A stretch of DNA of 41,956 bases from Campylobacterota bacterium (lineage in GTDB: Bacteria > Campylobacterota > Campylobacteria > Campylobacterales > Sulfurovaceae), in NCBI GenBank assembly GCA_030595845.1, contig JAUVCL010000001.1, positions 1 through 41,956 of the forward strand, given 5' to 3'. Below are positions 7,559 through 15,334 of this stretch, piece by piece. The translations under genes were made by a program, and so were the position numbers. The notes beneath the pieces are model-generated. The model saw only the letters and a program-made list of their open reading frames with translations. It did no database searches and had not been told where the DNA came from. Positions within the stretch are counted from its first letter, which is position 1, and every line of letters starts with the position of its first letter.

Positions 7559-8467
7559 ATGCAGTTGAAAGATAAAATTAAAAATATGGATAGAGGTATC
7601 CTGTTTATGTTACTTGCTTCACTTTCATTTGCTGCCATGGGTGGATTTGCAAAAGTAGTCTCTCAGGTATTACCTCCCGTTGAAGTTACATTTTTTAGAA
7701 ATATCTTTGGGGTTATCATCGTAGGGGTCGCTATCTATAAAGTGCCGTTGAAACAAACAGGAGGAAAACCTTGGTTACTCCTGTTCCGTGGTTCCATGGG
7801 GTTTGCAGCACTCTTGGCCTATTTTTATATTATGGCACATATTCCACTGGGTGAGGCCGTAACATATAACAAAACATCACCTATCTTTGTTGCCATCTTT
7901 GCCTATCTCTTTTTAAATGAAAAGTTACATAAAAGTGCATTACTTGCCATTGTTATAGGATTTGCCGGTATTGTTTTAGTAGCACAACCCGAAGGTGGCA
8001 CATTTGACAAGTATGACATACTGGGTATCTTTTCTGGTATAGGCGCAGCTTTAGCCTATACCTCCATTCGTGAACTTAGAAAGTATTACGATACACGGGC
8101 GATTGTGATGTCATTTATGGGTGTGGGTACAGTTGTTCCGCTTATTTTAATGCTTGTCACACCTTATGTGAATGTGTCAGAAGATTTTGACTGGATGTTT
8201 GCAGAATTTGTAATGCCTCAGGGAGTAGAGTGGGGGTACGTAACCGCAGTAGGTATTTTTGCGACCATCTCGCAATTGTTGATGACAAAAGCCTATGAAT
8301 TAACAAAGGCAGGGATAGTTGGTACGATAAGTTACAGTAATATTGTCTTTGCAGTCATCATTGGGGTGATGTTAGGGGATCCTATACCTGATACTTGGAC
8401 AGTTTTGGGTATACTCTTGGTAATACTGTCAGGGTTAATTGTAGCCCTTCCCAAAGGAATAAAATGA
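7559..8467 (+). CDS. EamA-family (DMT) membrane transporter
   Basis: A 302-aa inner-membrane protein with about ten hydrophobic helices in two repeated halves, the EamA duplication seen in drug/metabolite exporters. The first half starts ILFMLLASLSFAAMGGFAKV and contains FFRN; each half ends in a GI.L...L helix. The substrate cannot be told from sequence. The ATG follows a weak AGGG. Its TGA overlaps the kdsA start (ATGA at 8464-8467), so the two are translationally coupled, as is common for this transporter and KDO synthesis genes in the phylum. Confidence 0.9.
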   Translation: MQLKDKIKNMDRGILFMLLASLSFAAMGGFAKVVSQVLPPVEVTFFRNIFGVIIVGVAIYKVPLKQTGGKPWLLLFRGSMGFAALLAYFYIMAHIPLGEAVTYNKTSPIFVAIFAYLFLNEKLHKSALLAIVIGFAGIVLVAQPEGGTFDKYDILGIFSGIGAALAYTSIRELRKYYDTRAIVMSFMGVGTVVPLILMLVTPYVNVSEDFDWMFAEFVMPQGVEWGYVTAVGIFATISQLLMTKAYELTKAGIVGTISYSNIVFAVIIGVMLGDPIPDTWTVLGILLVILSGLIVALPKGIK

Positions 8468-9264
8468 TACTTATAGCCGGTCCTTGCGTTTTAGAAAGCA
8501 GAGATAATGTGATGAGAATTGCAGAGTCATTAAACGTATATCATGAAGATTGCACCAAAGATTTTTATTTTAAAGCGAGTTTTGACAAAGCAAACCGAAC
8601 AAGCCTTGATTCTTTTAGAGGACCAGGTCTTGATGAAGGGCTTAAAATGCTTCAAGAGGTCAAAGATCAGTTTGGTTACAAGATCTTAACTGATGTGCAT
8701 GATTACACACAACCAGCAGCAGTAGCTGAGGTAGCAGATGTACTTCAAATACCTGCATTTTTATGTCGTCAGACTGACCTGCTTGTTGCTGCGGCAAAGA
8801 CTTCAGCAGTAGTGAACATTAAAAAAGGACAGTTTTTAGCACCTGCAGCGATGGAGCATTCCGTAGCTAAAGTACTTAAAACAAGAGGTTTTGACGGTGA
8901 AGTATCGTATGAAAATGCGAAAAAATACAATGTATGGTTGACAGAGCGTGGATCTACTTTTGGCTATGGTAATCTTATAGTGGATATGAGAGGGTTGAAG
9001 CAAATGAGAGAGTTTGCACCTGTAGTATTTGATGCAACGCATTCTGTACAACAACCAGCAAGCGGAGGAGCGACATCAGGTGGTGATTCTGCATTGGTTC
9101 CTTATCTTTCACGTGCAGCGGCAGCCGTGGGTGTAGATGGGTTCTTTTTTGAGACGCACTTTGATCCGAGCATCGCTTTAAGCGACGGACCCAATATGAT
9201 TGAATTGACAAAGCTTGATGCATTGGTAAAACAGATAGATGCGATCAGAACTATTATAGAATAA
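8464..9264 (+). CDS. kdsA: 3-deoxy-D-manno-octulosonate 8-phosphate synthase
   Basis: Condenses phosphoenolpyruvate with arabinose 5-phosphate to KDO-8-phosphate, for the inner core of lipopolysaccharide. The 266-aa product has AGPCVLES at its N-terminus, FKASFDKANRTS, SFRGPGLDEGL, TDVHD, LCRQTDLL, NIKKGQFLAP, GSTFGYGNLIVDMR, FDATHSVQQP and FFETHFDPSIALSDGPN. C8 in AGPC is the ligand found in metal-dependent KDO8P synthases (Asn in the E. coli type), so this enzyme is predicted to need a divalent metal. The start is ATG 8464, which overlaps the upstream stop; the longer in-frame start at 8395 would lie inside the transporter gene. Confidence 0.97.
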   Translation: MILIAGPCVLESRDNVMRIAESLNVYHEDCTKDFYFKASFDKANRTSLDSFRGPGLDEGLKMLQEVKDQFGYKILTDVHDYTQPAAVAEVADVLQIPAFLCRQTDLLVAAAKTSAVVNIKKGQFLAPAAMEHSVAKVLKTRGFDGEVSYENAKKYNVWLTERGSTFGYGNLIVDMRGLKQMREFAPVVFDATHSVQQPASGGATSGGDSALVPYLSRAAAAVGVDGFFFETHFDPSIALSDGPNMIELTKLDALVKQIDAIRTIIE

Positions 9265-9273
9265 TAGTTTTAA

Positions 9274-9385
9274 CTCGTTCCCATGCTCTACGTGGGAATG
9301 TATATTTGAGTTCAATAGTTTAAACAAGTAGTTTTGTATATTGGATTGATATATGCGTTACATATCAGGAGATATGGAACGAGAG
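9274..9385. repeat. Palindromic element, CTCGTTCCCA family, decayed copy
   Basis: Left end CTCGTTCCCATG...CGTGGGAATG is an intact hairpin; right end ...GGAACGAGAG is decayed. The middle matches the copy at 11485-11598 (TTGAG and ATTGRATTGATRTATGC). It occupies most of the kdsA-ribH gap and no FMN riboswitch is present there. Confidence 0.75.
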
Positions 9386-9421
9386 AAACAAAAGTTAAAA
9401 ATTTTAATTAGAAGGAAAAAT

Positions 9422-9892
9422 ATGACAACAGTAGAAGGTAACTTACAAGTAGATAAGAGTAAAAAAGTAGCGATTATTAATGGGAGATTTAACCACTTCA
9501 TTACAGATAGACTAGTAGAAGGTGCTCAAGATGTATATGCAAGACATGGTGGAAATGTTGATAACTTGGATCTTATCTTGGTACCTGGTGCATTTGAAAT
9601 ACCATTTGCACTAGACAAAGCTTTGGCTTCGGGTAAGTATGATGCTGTATGTTGTTTGGGTGCAGTGATTCGTGGAGCAACACCTCATTTTGATTATATC
9701 TCTGCTGAGGCAACAAAAGGTGTGGCTACTGTTGGACTTAAACATGGTAAAGCAGTGACATTTGGTGTCCTTACAGTTGATAGCATTGAACAGGCGATTG
9801 AGAGAGCAGGTACAAAAGCAGGAAATAAAGGTGGCGAAGCGATGGCAGGACTTATTGAGCTTATGAATGTATATACTGAACTAGAGAAATAA
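9422..9892 (+). CDS. ribH: 6,7-dimethyl-8-ribityllumazine synthase
   Basis: Makes lumazine, the last intermediate before riboflavin. The 156-aa product has the family blocks INGRFNHFITD, LILVPGAFEIPFALD, CCLGAVIRGATPHFDYI (with the catalytic His in TPHFD), TFGVLTV and ERAGTKAGNKGGEAM. The chosen ATG has a good AAGGA site; an upstream in-frame ATG at 9353 lies in the palindromic element and gives an implausible basic extension. nusB starts 1 bp after the stop, a ribH-nusB order found in many bacteria. Confidence 0.97.
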   Translation: MTTVEGNLQVDKSKKVAIINGRFNHFITDRLVEGAQDVYARHGGNVDNLDLILVPGAFEIPFALDKALASGKYDAVCCLGAVIRGATPHFDYISAEATKGVATVGLKHGKAVTFGVLTVDSIEQAIERAGTKAGNKGGEAMAGLIELMNVYTELEK

Positions 9893-9893
9893 A

Positions 9894-10292
9894 ATGGCAA
9901 CAAGACATCAAGCACGTACGGCTGTTGTAGGGTTACTCTATGCCTTTGATCTGGGTAATGAGAACATTGCAAACTTTTCAGATGAGATACTTGAAGAGGG
10001 TAAGATCCGTAACAAACAAAGAGAATTTTCAAATTCACTTTTTTCAGGTACAGTAGAAAACCTTGAAATGTTAGATAAAGAGATCCAGTCACATTTAAAG
10101 GATTGGGATTATGATGGCATTGGCAAAGTTGAAAAAGCGATTATGAGACTTGGTGCTTATGAGATAATTGTAGCCAAAACAGATAGAGCTATTATCATTA
10201 ATGAAGCAGTGGAACTTGCAAAAGCATTGGCAGATGAGAAGTCACCACAGTTTATCAATGGTGTTTTAGATGCTATAGGAAAAGAACTGTAG
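9894..10292 (+). CDS. nusB: Transcription antitermination factor NusB
   Basis: Binds boxA RNA with NusE (S10) during rRNA transcription. The 132-aa all-helical product starts ATRHQARTAVVGLLYAFD and ends with the typical AIINEAVELAKALADEKSPQFINGVLDAIGKEL. It begins 2 nt after the ribH TAA, with its ribosome site inside ribH. The TAG stop at 10290 is the first three bases of a palindromic element (TAGGGTGTTGT), so the C-terminus is set by the element. Confidence 0.96.
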   Translation: MATRHQARTAVVGLLYAFDLGNENIANFSDEILEEGKIRNKQREFSNSLFSGTVENLEMLDKEIQSHLKDWDYDGIGKVEKAIMRLGAYEIIVAKTDRAIIINEAVELAKALADEKSPQFINGVLDAIGKEL

Positions 10293-10412
10293 GGTGTTGT
10301 TTCTTGACAACACGCTGTTATATATTTGGTGCTGTGGGGACACAGCACCCTACAGGGGTTAAAATGATAAGCATTAAAATGCAATACAAGCGAGGCACTA
10401 AATGACGAGTCG
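10289..10412. repeat. Palindromic element, GTGTTGT family, copy 2
   Basis: Begins with the nusB stop (TAGGGTGTTGT) and contains a GGTGCTGTGGGGACACAGCACC hairpin in its middle. Then follows the core AAGCATTAAAATGC...GCACTAAATG.CGAGTCGTACA, whose expected ACACCCTA end is replaced by the mqnC coding start. The mqnC ATG at 10402 is the ATG of the element's AAATG motif. Confidence 0.75.
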
Positions 10413-11472
10413 TACAAAGAACATGACACAACGTATGACTATTGATGAAGCTGTGGAACTCATAGAAGAAGCAGATTTAAAAACGTTAGGGAAGATGGCA
10501 CTCGCCCGTAAACAAGAGATGCATCCTAAAGGTGTCACGACTTTTGTTGTCGACAGAAACATCAATTATACGAATATTTGTTGGGTAGACTGTAAGTTTT
10601 GTGCTTTTTATACACATGAGAAGAAAGAAGATGCTTATATCTTGACCTTTGATGAGATAGACCAAAAGATAGATGAGCTTTTGGCCATTGGTGGAACACA
10701 GATACTCTTCCAGGGTGGTGTCCATCCGAAACTTGAGATAGAGTGGTATGAAGATCTAGTTGAGCATATCTCAACGAAGTACCCGCAAGTAACGATACAT
10801 GGTTTTTCTTCCATTGAGATAGACTATATTGCAAACCGTTCCAAGATCAGTATTTCAGAAGTATTGCGTCGTCTGAAAGCTAAAGGACTCTCTTCCATAC
10901 CGGGTGCAGGTGCAGAGATACTTTCTGACAGGGTGCGTGACATCATTGCTCCTAAAAAACACGATAAGGATCAATGGCTCGAAGTGCACCGTCAGGCGCA
11001 TAAGCTTGATATCAAGTCTACTGCTACAATGATGTACGGCACGGTGGAGACCATACGGGAGATAGTTGAGCATTGGGATTATGTACGGCAGTTACAGGAT
11101 GAAACAGGTGGATTTAGAGCGTTTATTATGTGGTCATATCAAAGTGACCACACAGAGCTTAAACGTGAACTTCCGACCATTACTAAAACCACGCCAAATC
11201 AGTATCTCAGATACTTAGCTGTGGCGAGACTCTTTTTAGACAATGTTCCTAATATTCAGAGCTCATGGGTTACACAAGGCTCTTATATCGGACAGATGGC
11301 GCTTTTATTTGGTGCAAATGATCTAGGTTCGACCATGATGGAAGAGAATGTAGTTTCAGCTGCTGGGGCAAAGAATGAGATGAATCAGGATGAGATGATA
11401 AAGTTGATCCGCGATGTGGGTGAGAAACCAGCAAAGCGGAATACGGCTTATGATATCTTAGAGAATTTTTAA
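10402..11472 (+). CDS. mqnC: Cyclic dehypoxanthinyl futalosine synthase (radical SAM)
   Basis: Radical-SAM enzyme of the futalosine route to menaquinone, cyclising dehypoxanthinyl futalosine. The 356-aa product carries the 4Fe-4S motif C60-x3-C64-x2-C67 (CWVDCKFC), then AFYTHEKKEDAY, the FQGGVHP segment, GLSSIPGAGAEIL and the conserved C-terminal WVTQGSYIGQMALLFGANDLGSTMMEENV. MqnC fits better than MqnE or CofH by the HPKGVTTFVVDRNINYTNIC start. No good ribosome site precedes ATG 10402, which lies in a palindromic element; internal ATGs at 10423 and 10435 are possible starts and the conserved part begins around residue 12. Confidence 0.92.
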   Translation: MTSRTKNMTQRMTIDEAVELIEEADLKTLGKMALARKQEMHPKGVTTFVVDRNINYTNICWVDCKFCAFYTHEKKEDAYILTFDEIDQKIDELLAIGGTQILFQGGVHPKLEIEWYEDLVEHISTKYPQVTIHGFSSIEIDYIANRSKISISEVLRRLKAKGLSSIPGAGAEILSDRVRDIIAPKKHDKDQWLEVHRQAHKLDIKSTATMMYGTVETIREIVEHWDYVRQLQDETGGFRAFIMWSYQSDHTELKRELPTITKTTPNQYLRYLAVARLFLDNVPNIQSSWVTQGSYIGQMALLFGANDLGSTMMEENVVSAAGAKNEMNQDEMIKLIRDVGEKPAKRNTAYDILENF

Positions 11473-11484
11473 CATTATACGTAC

Positions 11485-11598
11485 CTCTCGTTCCCACGGT
11501 TTCCGTGGGAATGCATATTTGAGTATGTTTAGCTAAGAGCGTTTTTGGGTTTATTGAATTGATGTATGCATTCCCACGCGGGAGCATGGGAACGAGAG
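11485..11598. repeat. Palindromic element, CTCGTTCCCA family, intact copy
   Basis: Terminal inverted repeats CTCTCGTTCCCA and TGGGAACGAGAG enclose two hairpins (CCCACGG..CCGTGGG and CCCACGCGGGAGCATGGG) and an AT-rich spacer. The length is 114 bp. It fills the mqnC to M16-like gap. The right end leads straight into the AGGAG ribosome site of the next gene. Confidence 0.85.
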
Positions 11599-11614
11599 AC
11601 CTACAGGAGTATAT

Positions 11615-12916
11615 ATGAAAAAAATATTTATTTTATTATTAGCATTACAAGGAGCATTGATGGCAGCAAGCCTCAACGAAATAACCATTAAAGATACAAA
11701 AATACCTGTTGTATTTGAAGAGGGGAAGTATATTCCTATTGTCTCCATTCAAGTGGTATTTAAAAATGCAGGACATTTGAGCAATACAAAAGATGGTCTG
11801 GCAGATATGGCAGCAAATCTACTCAATGAAGGTACATCAAAAGACGGGTCTGTGGGTTTCGCAACCAAACTTGATGCACACGCTGTAGATATAGGGGCAC
11901 ATGTAGGACGTGAGAGTTTCATTTTGGAAGTCTCTTCATTAAAAAGTGAATTCCCTTATGCAGTAGAACGTTTGGTAGAACTTTTGAAAGATCCAAACTA
12001 TACACAAGAGGCACTCGAACAGGTAAAACATCAGAAAATAGGATGGCTTACACAGAAACAGAGTGATTTCGACTACATCGCAGGAAGTACTTTACGTGCC
12101 ACACTCTTCAAAGGGGAAGCCCTGGGAAGAGCGTATGACGGTACCCTAGAGTCTGTAAAAGATATCTCACTGGGCGACATTAAAACCTTTGTGTCTACAC
12201 ACTTGGGTTACAACAATGCTATTGGTGTAGTAGGCGGTGATATTACTCTTATAGAAGCGCAAAATTATCTTAGTCAGATCCTGTCACTTTTCCCAAAAGT
12301 AGAGACTACAGAGGTAGAAAAAATAAAAGCTTCGAATAAAAAAGAAGTCATCTTAACCAATGAAGATACGCAGCAGGCCTATATCTATTTTGGCGCGCCT
12401 TTTGATTACTCTTATGAAGAAAAAGATCAGTATAAAGCAAAAATTGCAGAGTACCTTCTTGGCGGGGCAGGTTTTGGATCTCGTCTGATGGAAGAGATCC
12501 GTGTTAAACGAGGACTGACCTATGGTGTATATTCTTCACTGAGACGAACTAAATCTGTCTCATATTTGAGCGGCTATATGCAAACAAAACTTAGTACGCA
12601 GGATGAGGGTAAAGCATTGATACAGAGTGTGGTAGATACTTTTATAAAAGAGGGTATCACACAAAAAGAACTTGATGATACCAAAAAGTTTTTACTGGGG
12701 AGCGAGCCTTTGCGTACAGAGACACTCTCACAAAGACTGAATCGTGCATATAGTGACTTCTACTATGGAAGACCACTTGGTTTTGCGAAAGCACAGTTAA
12801 AAAAGATAGAATCTGTGACTTTAGATGAGGTGAACAGTTTTATCAAAGCGCATGCTGAGTTATCTGACATTACTTTCAGTATCGTTACCAAGAAAGAAAT
12901 ATCTAAAAAGAAATAA
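11615..12916 (+). CDS. M16-family peptidase-like protein without HxxEH
   Basis: A 433-aa secreted protein (signal peptide about 1-18) with two M16 domains. At the place of the zinc motif HxxEH after GLA the sequence reads GLADMAANLLNEGT, with D64, A67 and N68 instead of H, E and H, so no zinc site can form. The C-terminal half keeps the RVKRGLTYGVYSSL element, whose Arg and Tyr bind the peptide carboxyl end in M16 enzymes. This is the pattern of the non-catalytic partner in heterodimeric M16B peptidases. A catalytic partner is not in this window. AGGAG lies 9 nt before the ATG. Confidence 0.87.
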   Translation: MKKIFILLLALQGALMAASLNEITIKDTKIPVVFEEGKYIPIVSIQVVFKNAGHLSNTKDGLADMAANLLNEGTSKDGSVGFATKLDAHAVDIGAHVGRESFILEVSSLKSEFPYAVERLVELLKDPNYTQEALEQVKHQKIGWLTQKQSDFDYIAGSTLRATLFKGEALGRAYDGTLESVKDISLGDIKTFVSTHLGYNNAIGVVGGDITLIEAQNYLSQILSLFPKVETTEVEKIKASNKKEVILTNEDTQQAYIYFGAPFDYSYEEKDQYKAKIAEYLLGGAGFGSRLMEEIRVKRGLTYGVYSSLRRTKSVSYLSGYMQTKLSTQDEGKALIQSVVDTFIKEGITQKELDDTKKFLLGSEPLRTETLSQRLNRAYSDFYYGRPLGFAKAQLKKIESVTLDEVNSFIKAHAELSDITFSIVTKKEISKKK

Positions 12917-12957
12917 TATGTATCCCATGAGTGGTCGGTTCATCGACCAATATAAAT

Positions 12958-12978
12958 AATATGTCAATATGACATATT
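12958..12978. promoter_or_regulatory. 21-bp perfect palindromic operator candidate
   Basis: AATATGTCA and TGACATATT are perfect 9-bp inverted arms around ATA. The site lies 25 bp upstream of a TATAAT box (13004-13009), which is the position of a repressor or activator site for the small ORF at 13118. A short GGTCG/CGACC hairpin at 12932-12947 lies just before it. Confidence 0.5.
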
Positions 12979-13003
12979 TTTCTAGCATCTTTTAAAAATC
13001 CGT

Positions 13004-13009
13004 TATAAT
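13004..13009 (+). promoter_or_regulatory. -10 box for the small-ORF transcript
   Basis: TATAAT in a T-rich context, giving a leader of about 100 nt before the ATG at 13118. The leader contains a TACCC...GGGTA hairpin at 13017-13036. Confidence 0.55.
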
Positions 13010-13117
13010 TATTTTGTACCCTTTTACGCTGGGGTAGTGTTTTTTACTTTGTTTTATTTAGGGTTTGGGCTTGGCATTTATATGTGGGTGGTAAAAATCT
13101 AGAACAGAGGGTGCATT

Positions 13118-13264
13118 ATGGATTTTATTCCTGCATTGGCACTTGTGGCATCTGTGGTAAAAATCATTTTTATGTGGTTAAATTATAGAGATTGCAAAAA
13201 AAGTAGAGATACTTTGAGCCAAAAGAACACAGATTTAGAAATCTCACAAGGTGTAAGGAATTGA
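13118..13264 (+). CDS. 48-aa small membrane protein
   Basis: Small ORF in the 430-bp gap before recG. The product starts MDFIPALALVASVVKIIF, a single transmembrane segment to about residue 21, then a charged tail (NYRDCKKSRD...). AGAGGG lies 7 nt before the ATG, and the TATAAT box and palindromic site upstream support expression. The sequence GTGGTAAAAATC occurs at 13088 and again inside the ORF at 13152, so part of the gene may be a local duplication. The 3' end overlaps an inverted repeat at 13251-13280. Not recognised as a known family. Confidence 0.5.
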   Translation: MDFIPALALVASVVKIIFMWLNYRDCKKSRDTLSQKNTDLEISQGVRN

Positions 13265-13280
13265 GACTTCCTTGCACTTC
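13251..13280 (+). terminator. Hairpin at the end of the small ORF
   Basis: GTGTAAGGAA and TTCCTTGCAC can pair over 10 bp (one G-T pair) around a TGAGAC loop containing the stop codon. The stem is good but no T tract follows, so it may be an attenuator or RNA-stabilising hairpin ahead of recG rather than a true terminator. Confidence 0.4.
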
Positions 13281-13345
13281 TGTGTACCCTTTGCATAATT
13301 TTACACAAATAAACTTTAATAAAAATAAATTGAACGGAGTTCACT

Positions 13346-15196
13346 GTGGAAGAAGCCAAACAACTTTTTAAAAAACTCAAAATCCATACACTACTTGATC
13401 TGGCATTGATCATTCCCACGTCTTACAATGATACCACACTCTCTACAACACTGGAGTTAGGTGAGATAGCTACACTTGAAGCTAAGGTGGTTGATAGTAG
13501 TATTTATGCAGGTAAACTTCGTGTGACCTTTAATCTTACAGGATCGGGTAGACGTTTATCTTCTACTTTTTTTAGAGTCACCCCCTATCACCATAAACTT
13601 TTTGAAGTGGGTTCAAGTCATGTGATACAAGGGAAGCTTGAAGAGTATAATGGCTACCTTCAAATGTCACAGCCAAAATCCATCAAACAAATAGGAAAAA
13701 TAACCCCTAAATACAAAACTGTACTCAAAGAGAGTGAGATCTCTACTCTCATAGAAGCTTATGTCTCTGAACAGAACCTTTATAATGAAGGCTTAGATTC
13801 CAAAGAAGTGGCAACACTTATACATATGCATTTTCCAAAAAGTATGGAGGAAATATATGAAGAGGGGAGTTTCAAGAAAGATTTTGTGCAAACGCTAAAA
13901 TTTGTTGAAGCCTATAATCATTTAAAAAAATTACGGGGTAAACGTGCAGATTTTCCTGCACTACATGCACTTCATGGAGAATTAGACCCTTTCATCACCA
14001 AATTACCATTCACTTTAACAGATGAACAGAATGCTGTGATATTGGAGATACAAAAAGATCTATCTACAGATGTCAAGGCTGCCAAACGAATGGTTGTAGG
14101 TGATGTCGGGTCAGGTAAAACGATGGTCATCTTGGCTTCAGTTATGATAGCCTTACCATATAAAAGTATTTTGATGGCGCCTACTTCACTGTTGGCTTTG
14201 CAACTTTATGAAGAAGCATGTAAACATTTACCTAAAAGTATCAAAGTGGCTTTAGTGATGCAGGGAAAAGATAAAGGTGATTATCTGGATGCTGACTTTA
14301 TCATTGGTACCCATGCTTTACTTTTCAAAGATGATCTGCCTCAAGCGGCACTGGTCATGGTGGATGAGCAACACCGTTTTGGCACGAAACAAAGACAGAG
14401 TCTTGAAGCATTGGTCTCAGCCACAGAAAAAAGAGCGCACTTCATACAGTTCTCTGCTACACCTATACCTAGAACTCAAGCTATGATGGATTCTGAATTG
14501 CTTGATGTCTCTCTTATAACAACAACGCCTTTTGAACGGGAAGTACTTACCCAGACCATCAGTAAGCAAGACTTTCCAGTGCTTCTCTTACATATAAAAG
14601 AAGAGATCGCTCAGGAGCATCAGGTGCTTATCATCTATCCTTTGGTTCAAGAGAGCAGTGAAGTACCTTATCAGTCATTAGAAGAGAGTAGAGGATTTTG
14701 GGAAAATAAGTTTGAGAATGTTTATGTCACACACGGGAAAGATAAACAAAAAGAAGAAGTGTTACTCGAGTTTAGAGAAAAAGGAAATATTCTTTTGGCT
14801 ACAACCGTGGTTGAAGTGGGAATCTCTCTGCCTAAGTTAACACTTATAGTCATTGTAGGGGCAGAACGGCTTGGATTGGCAACCCTACATCAACTAAGAG
14901 GAAGAGTAGGGCGTAATGGACTAAAGAGTTGGTGTTATCTATATTCAAATAACAATTGTAGGGGTAAATCCCTGTGTTTACCCGGGCAGACACAGGGGTC
15001 TGCCCCTACAGATAGACTGGAACAATTTACACAAACAAACAACGGTTTTGATATTGCAAAACTAGATCTGAAGTTTCGTGATAGTGGAGACATTCTTGAT
15101 GGTACCATACAAAGTGGTCAAAGATTTAAATGGTTGGATATGGCTGAGGATGAAGAAGTAGTGGCAAGAGCTAAAAATAGGGTAAATGTAGTGTAG
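13346..15196 (+). CDS. recG: ATP-dependent DNA helicase RecG
   Basis: Branch-migrating helicase that regresses stalled replication forks. The 616-aa product has a wedge (OB-fold) domain, then Walker A GDVGSGKT (252-259), DEQH (340-343), SATPIPRT and motif VI QLRGRVGRNG, and ends in the shorter C-terminus usual for Campylobacterota RecG. The start is GTG at 13346, with GGAG upstream. Residues 538-555 (C R G K S L C L P G Q T Q G S A P T) are encoded by a 54-bp palindromic element inserted in frame, in a loop between LYS and the DGF-like segment NNGFDIAKLDLKFRDSG. The TAG stop is the start of another palindromic element. The insertion is probably tolerated because it falls in a variable loop after motif VI. 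Confidence 0.94.
   Translation: MEEAKQLFKKLKIHTLLDLALIIPTSYNDTTLSTTLELGEIATLEAKVVDSSIYAGKLRVTFNLTGSGRRLSSTFFRVTPYHHKLFEVGSSHVIQGKLEEYNGYLQMSQPKSIKQIGKITPKYKTVLKESEISTLIEAYVSEQNLYNEGLDSKEVATLIHMHFPKSMEEIYEEGSFKKDFVQTLKFVEAYNHLKKLRGKRADFPALHALHGELDPFITKLPFTLTDEQNAVILEIQKDLSTDVKAAKRMVVGDVGSGKTMVILASVMIALPYKSILMAPTSLLALQLYEEACKHLPKSIKVALVMQGKDKGDYLDADFIIGTHALLFKDDLPQAALVMVDEQHRFGTKQRQSLEALVSATEKRAHFIQFSATPIPRTQAMMDSELLDVSLITTTPFEREVLTQTISKQDFPVLLLHIKEEIAQEHQVLIIYPLVQESSEVPYQSLEESRGFWENKFENVYVTHGKDKQKEEVLLEFREKGNILLATTVVEVGISLPKLTLIVIVGAERLGLATLHQLRGRVGRNGLKSWCYLYSNNNCRGKSLCLPGQTQGSAPTDRLEQFTQTNNGFDIAKLDLKFRDSGDILDGTIQSGQRFKWLDMAEDEEVVARAKNRVNVV
14957..15010. repeat. 54-bp palindromic element inserted in recG
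   Basis: TGTAGGGG and CCCCTACA ends enclose two hairpins: GGGTAAA/TTTACCC and GGGCAGAC/GTCTGCCC. It is exactly 18 codons, starts at a codon boundary and has no stop in the used frame, so recG stays open. The ends resemble those of the TAGGG...CCCTA elements in the gaps. Confidence 0.88.
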
Positions 15197-15330
15197 GGTG
15201 TTGTGTAGGGTGTTGTGTCCTCACAACACCATTTATTTGGTAGGTATATAGATTTTTTGGTGTTGTCGGGAGACAAGCATTAAAATGCAGTGCAAGAGAA
15301 GCACTAAATGCTGAGTCGAACAACACTCTA
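15193..15330. repeat. Palindromic element, GTGTTGT family, copy 3
   Basis: Begins at the recG stop (TAGGGTGTTG, repeated after 12 bp), contains TGTCCTCACAACACC, an AT spacer and then a full core unit at 15258-15330 with GCATTAAAATGC and AGCACTAAATGCT palindromes. It ends ACAACACTCTA, 4 bp before the hpf stop. It fills the recG-hpf convergent gap and could act as a two-way terminator. Confidence 0.82.
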
Positions 15331-15334
15331 CATG

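Noticed and set aside
8395..8463. N-terminal extension of kdsA
   Set aside because: It lies in the 3' end of the transporter gene in another frame; ATG 8464 gives the normal KdsA N-terminus and an ATGA overlap.
9353..9421. N-terminal extension of ribH
   Set aside because: The extension is made from the palindromic element; ATG 9422 has a proper ribosome site and gives the standard length.
9265..9421. FMN riboswitch before ribH
   Set aside because: The gap is occupied by a palindromic element and shows none of the RFN conserved blocks.
12926..12950. Another copy of the GTCGGTT palindromic element
   Set aside because: Only a short GGTCGGTTCATCGACC hairpin is present, without GTAGGG/CCCTAC ends; too little to call a copy.
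15193..15330. CRISPR array
   Set aside because: Repeats are not regularly spaced, differ in orientation and contain nested palindromes; no cas genes are present.
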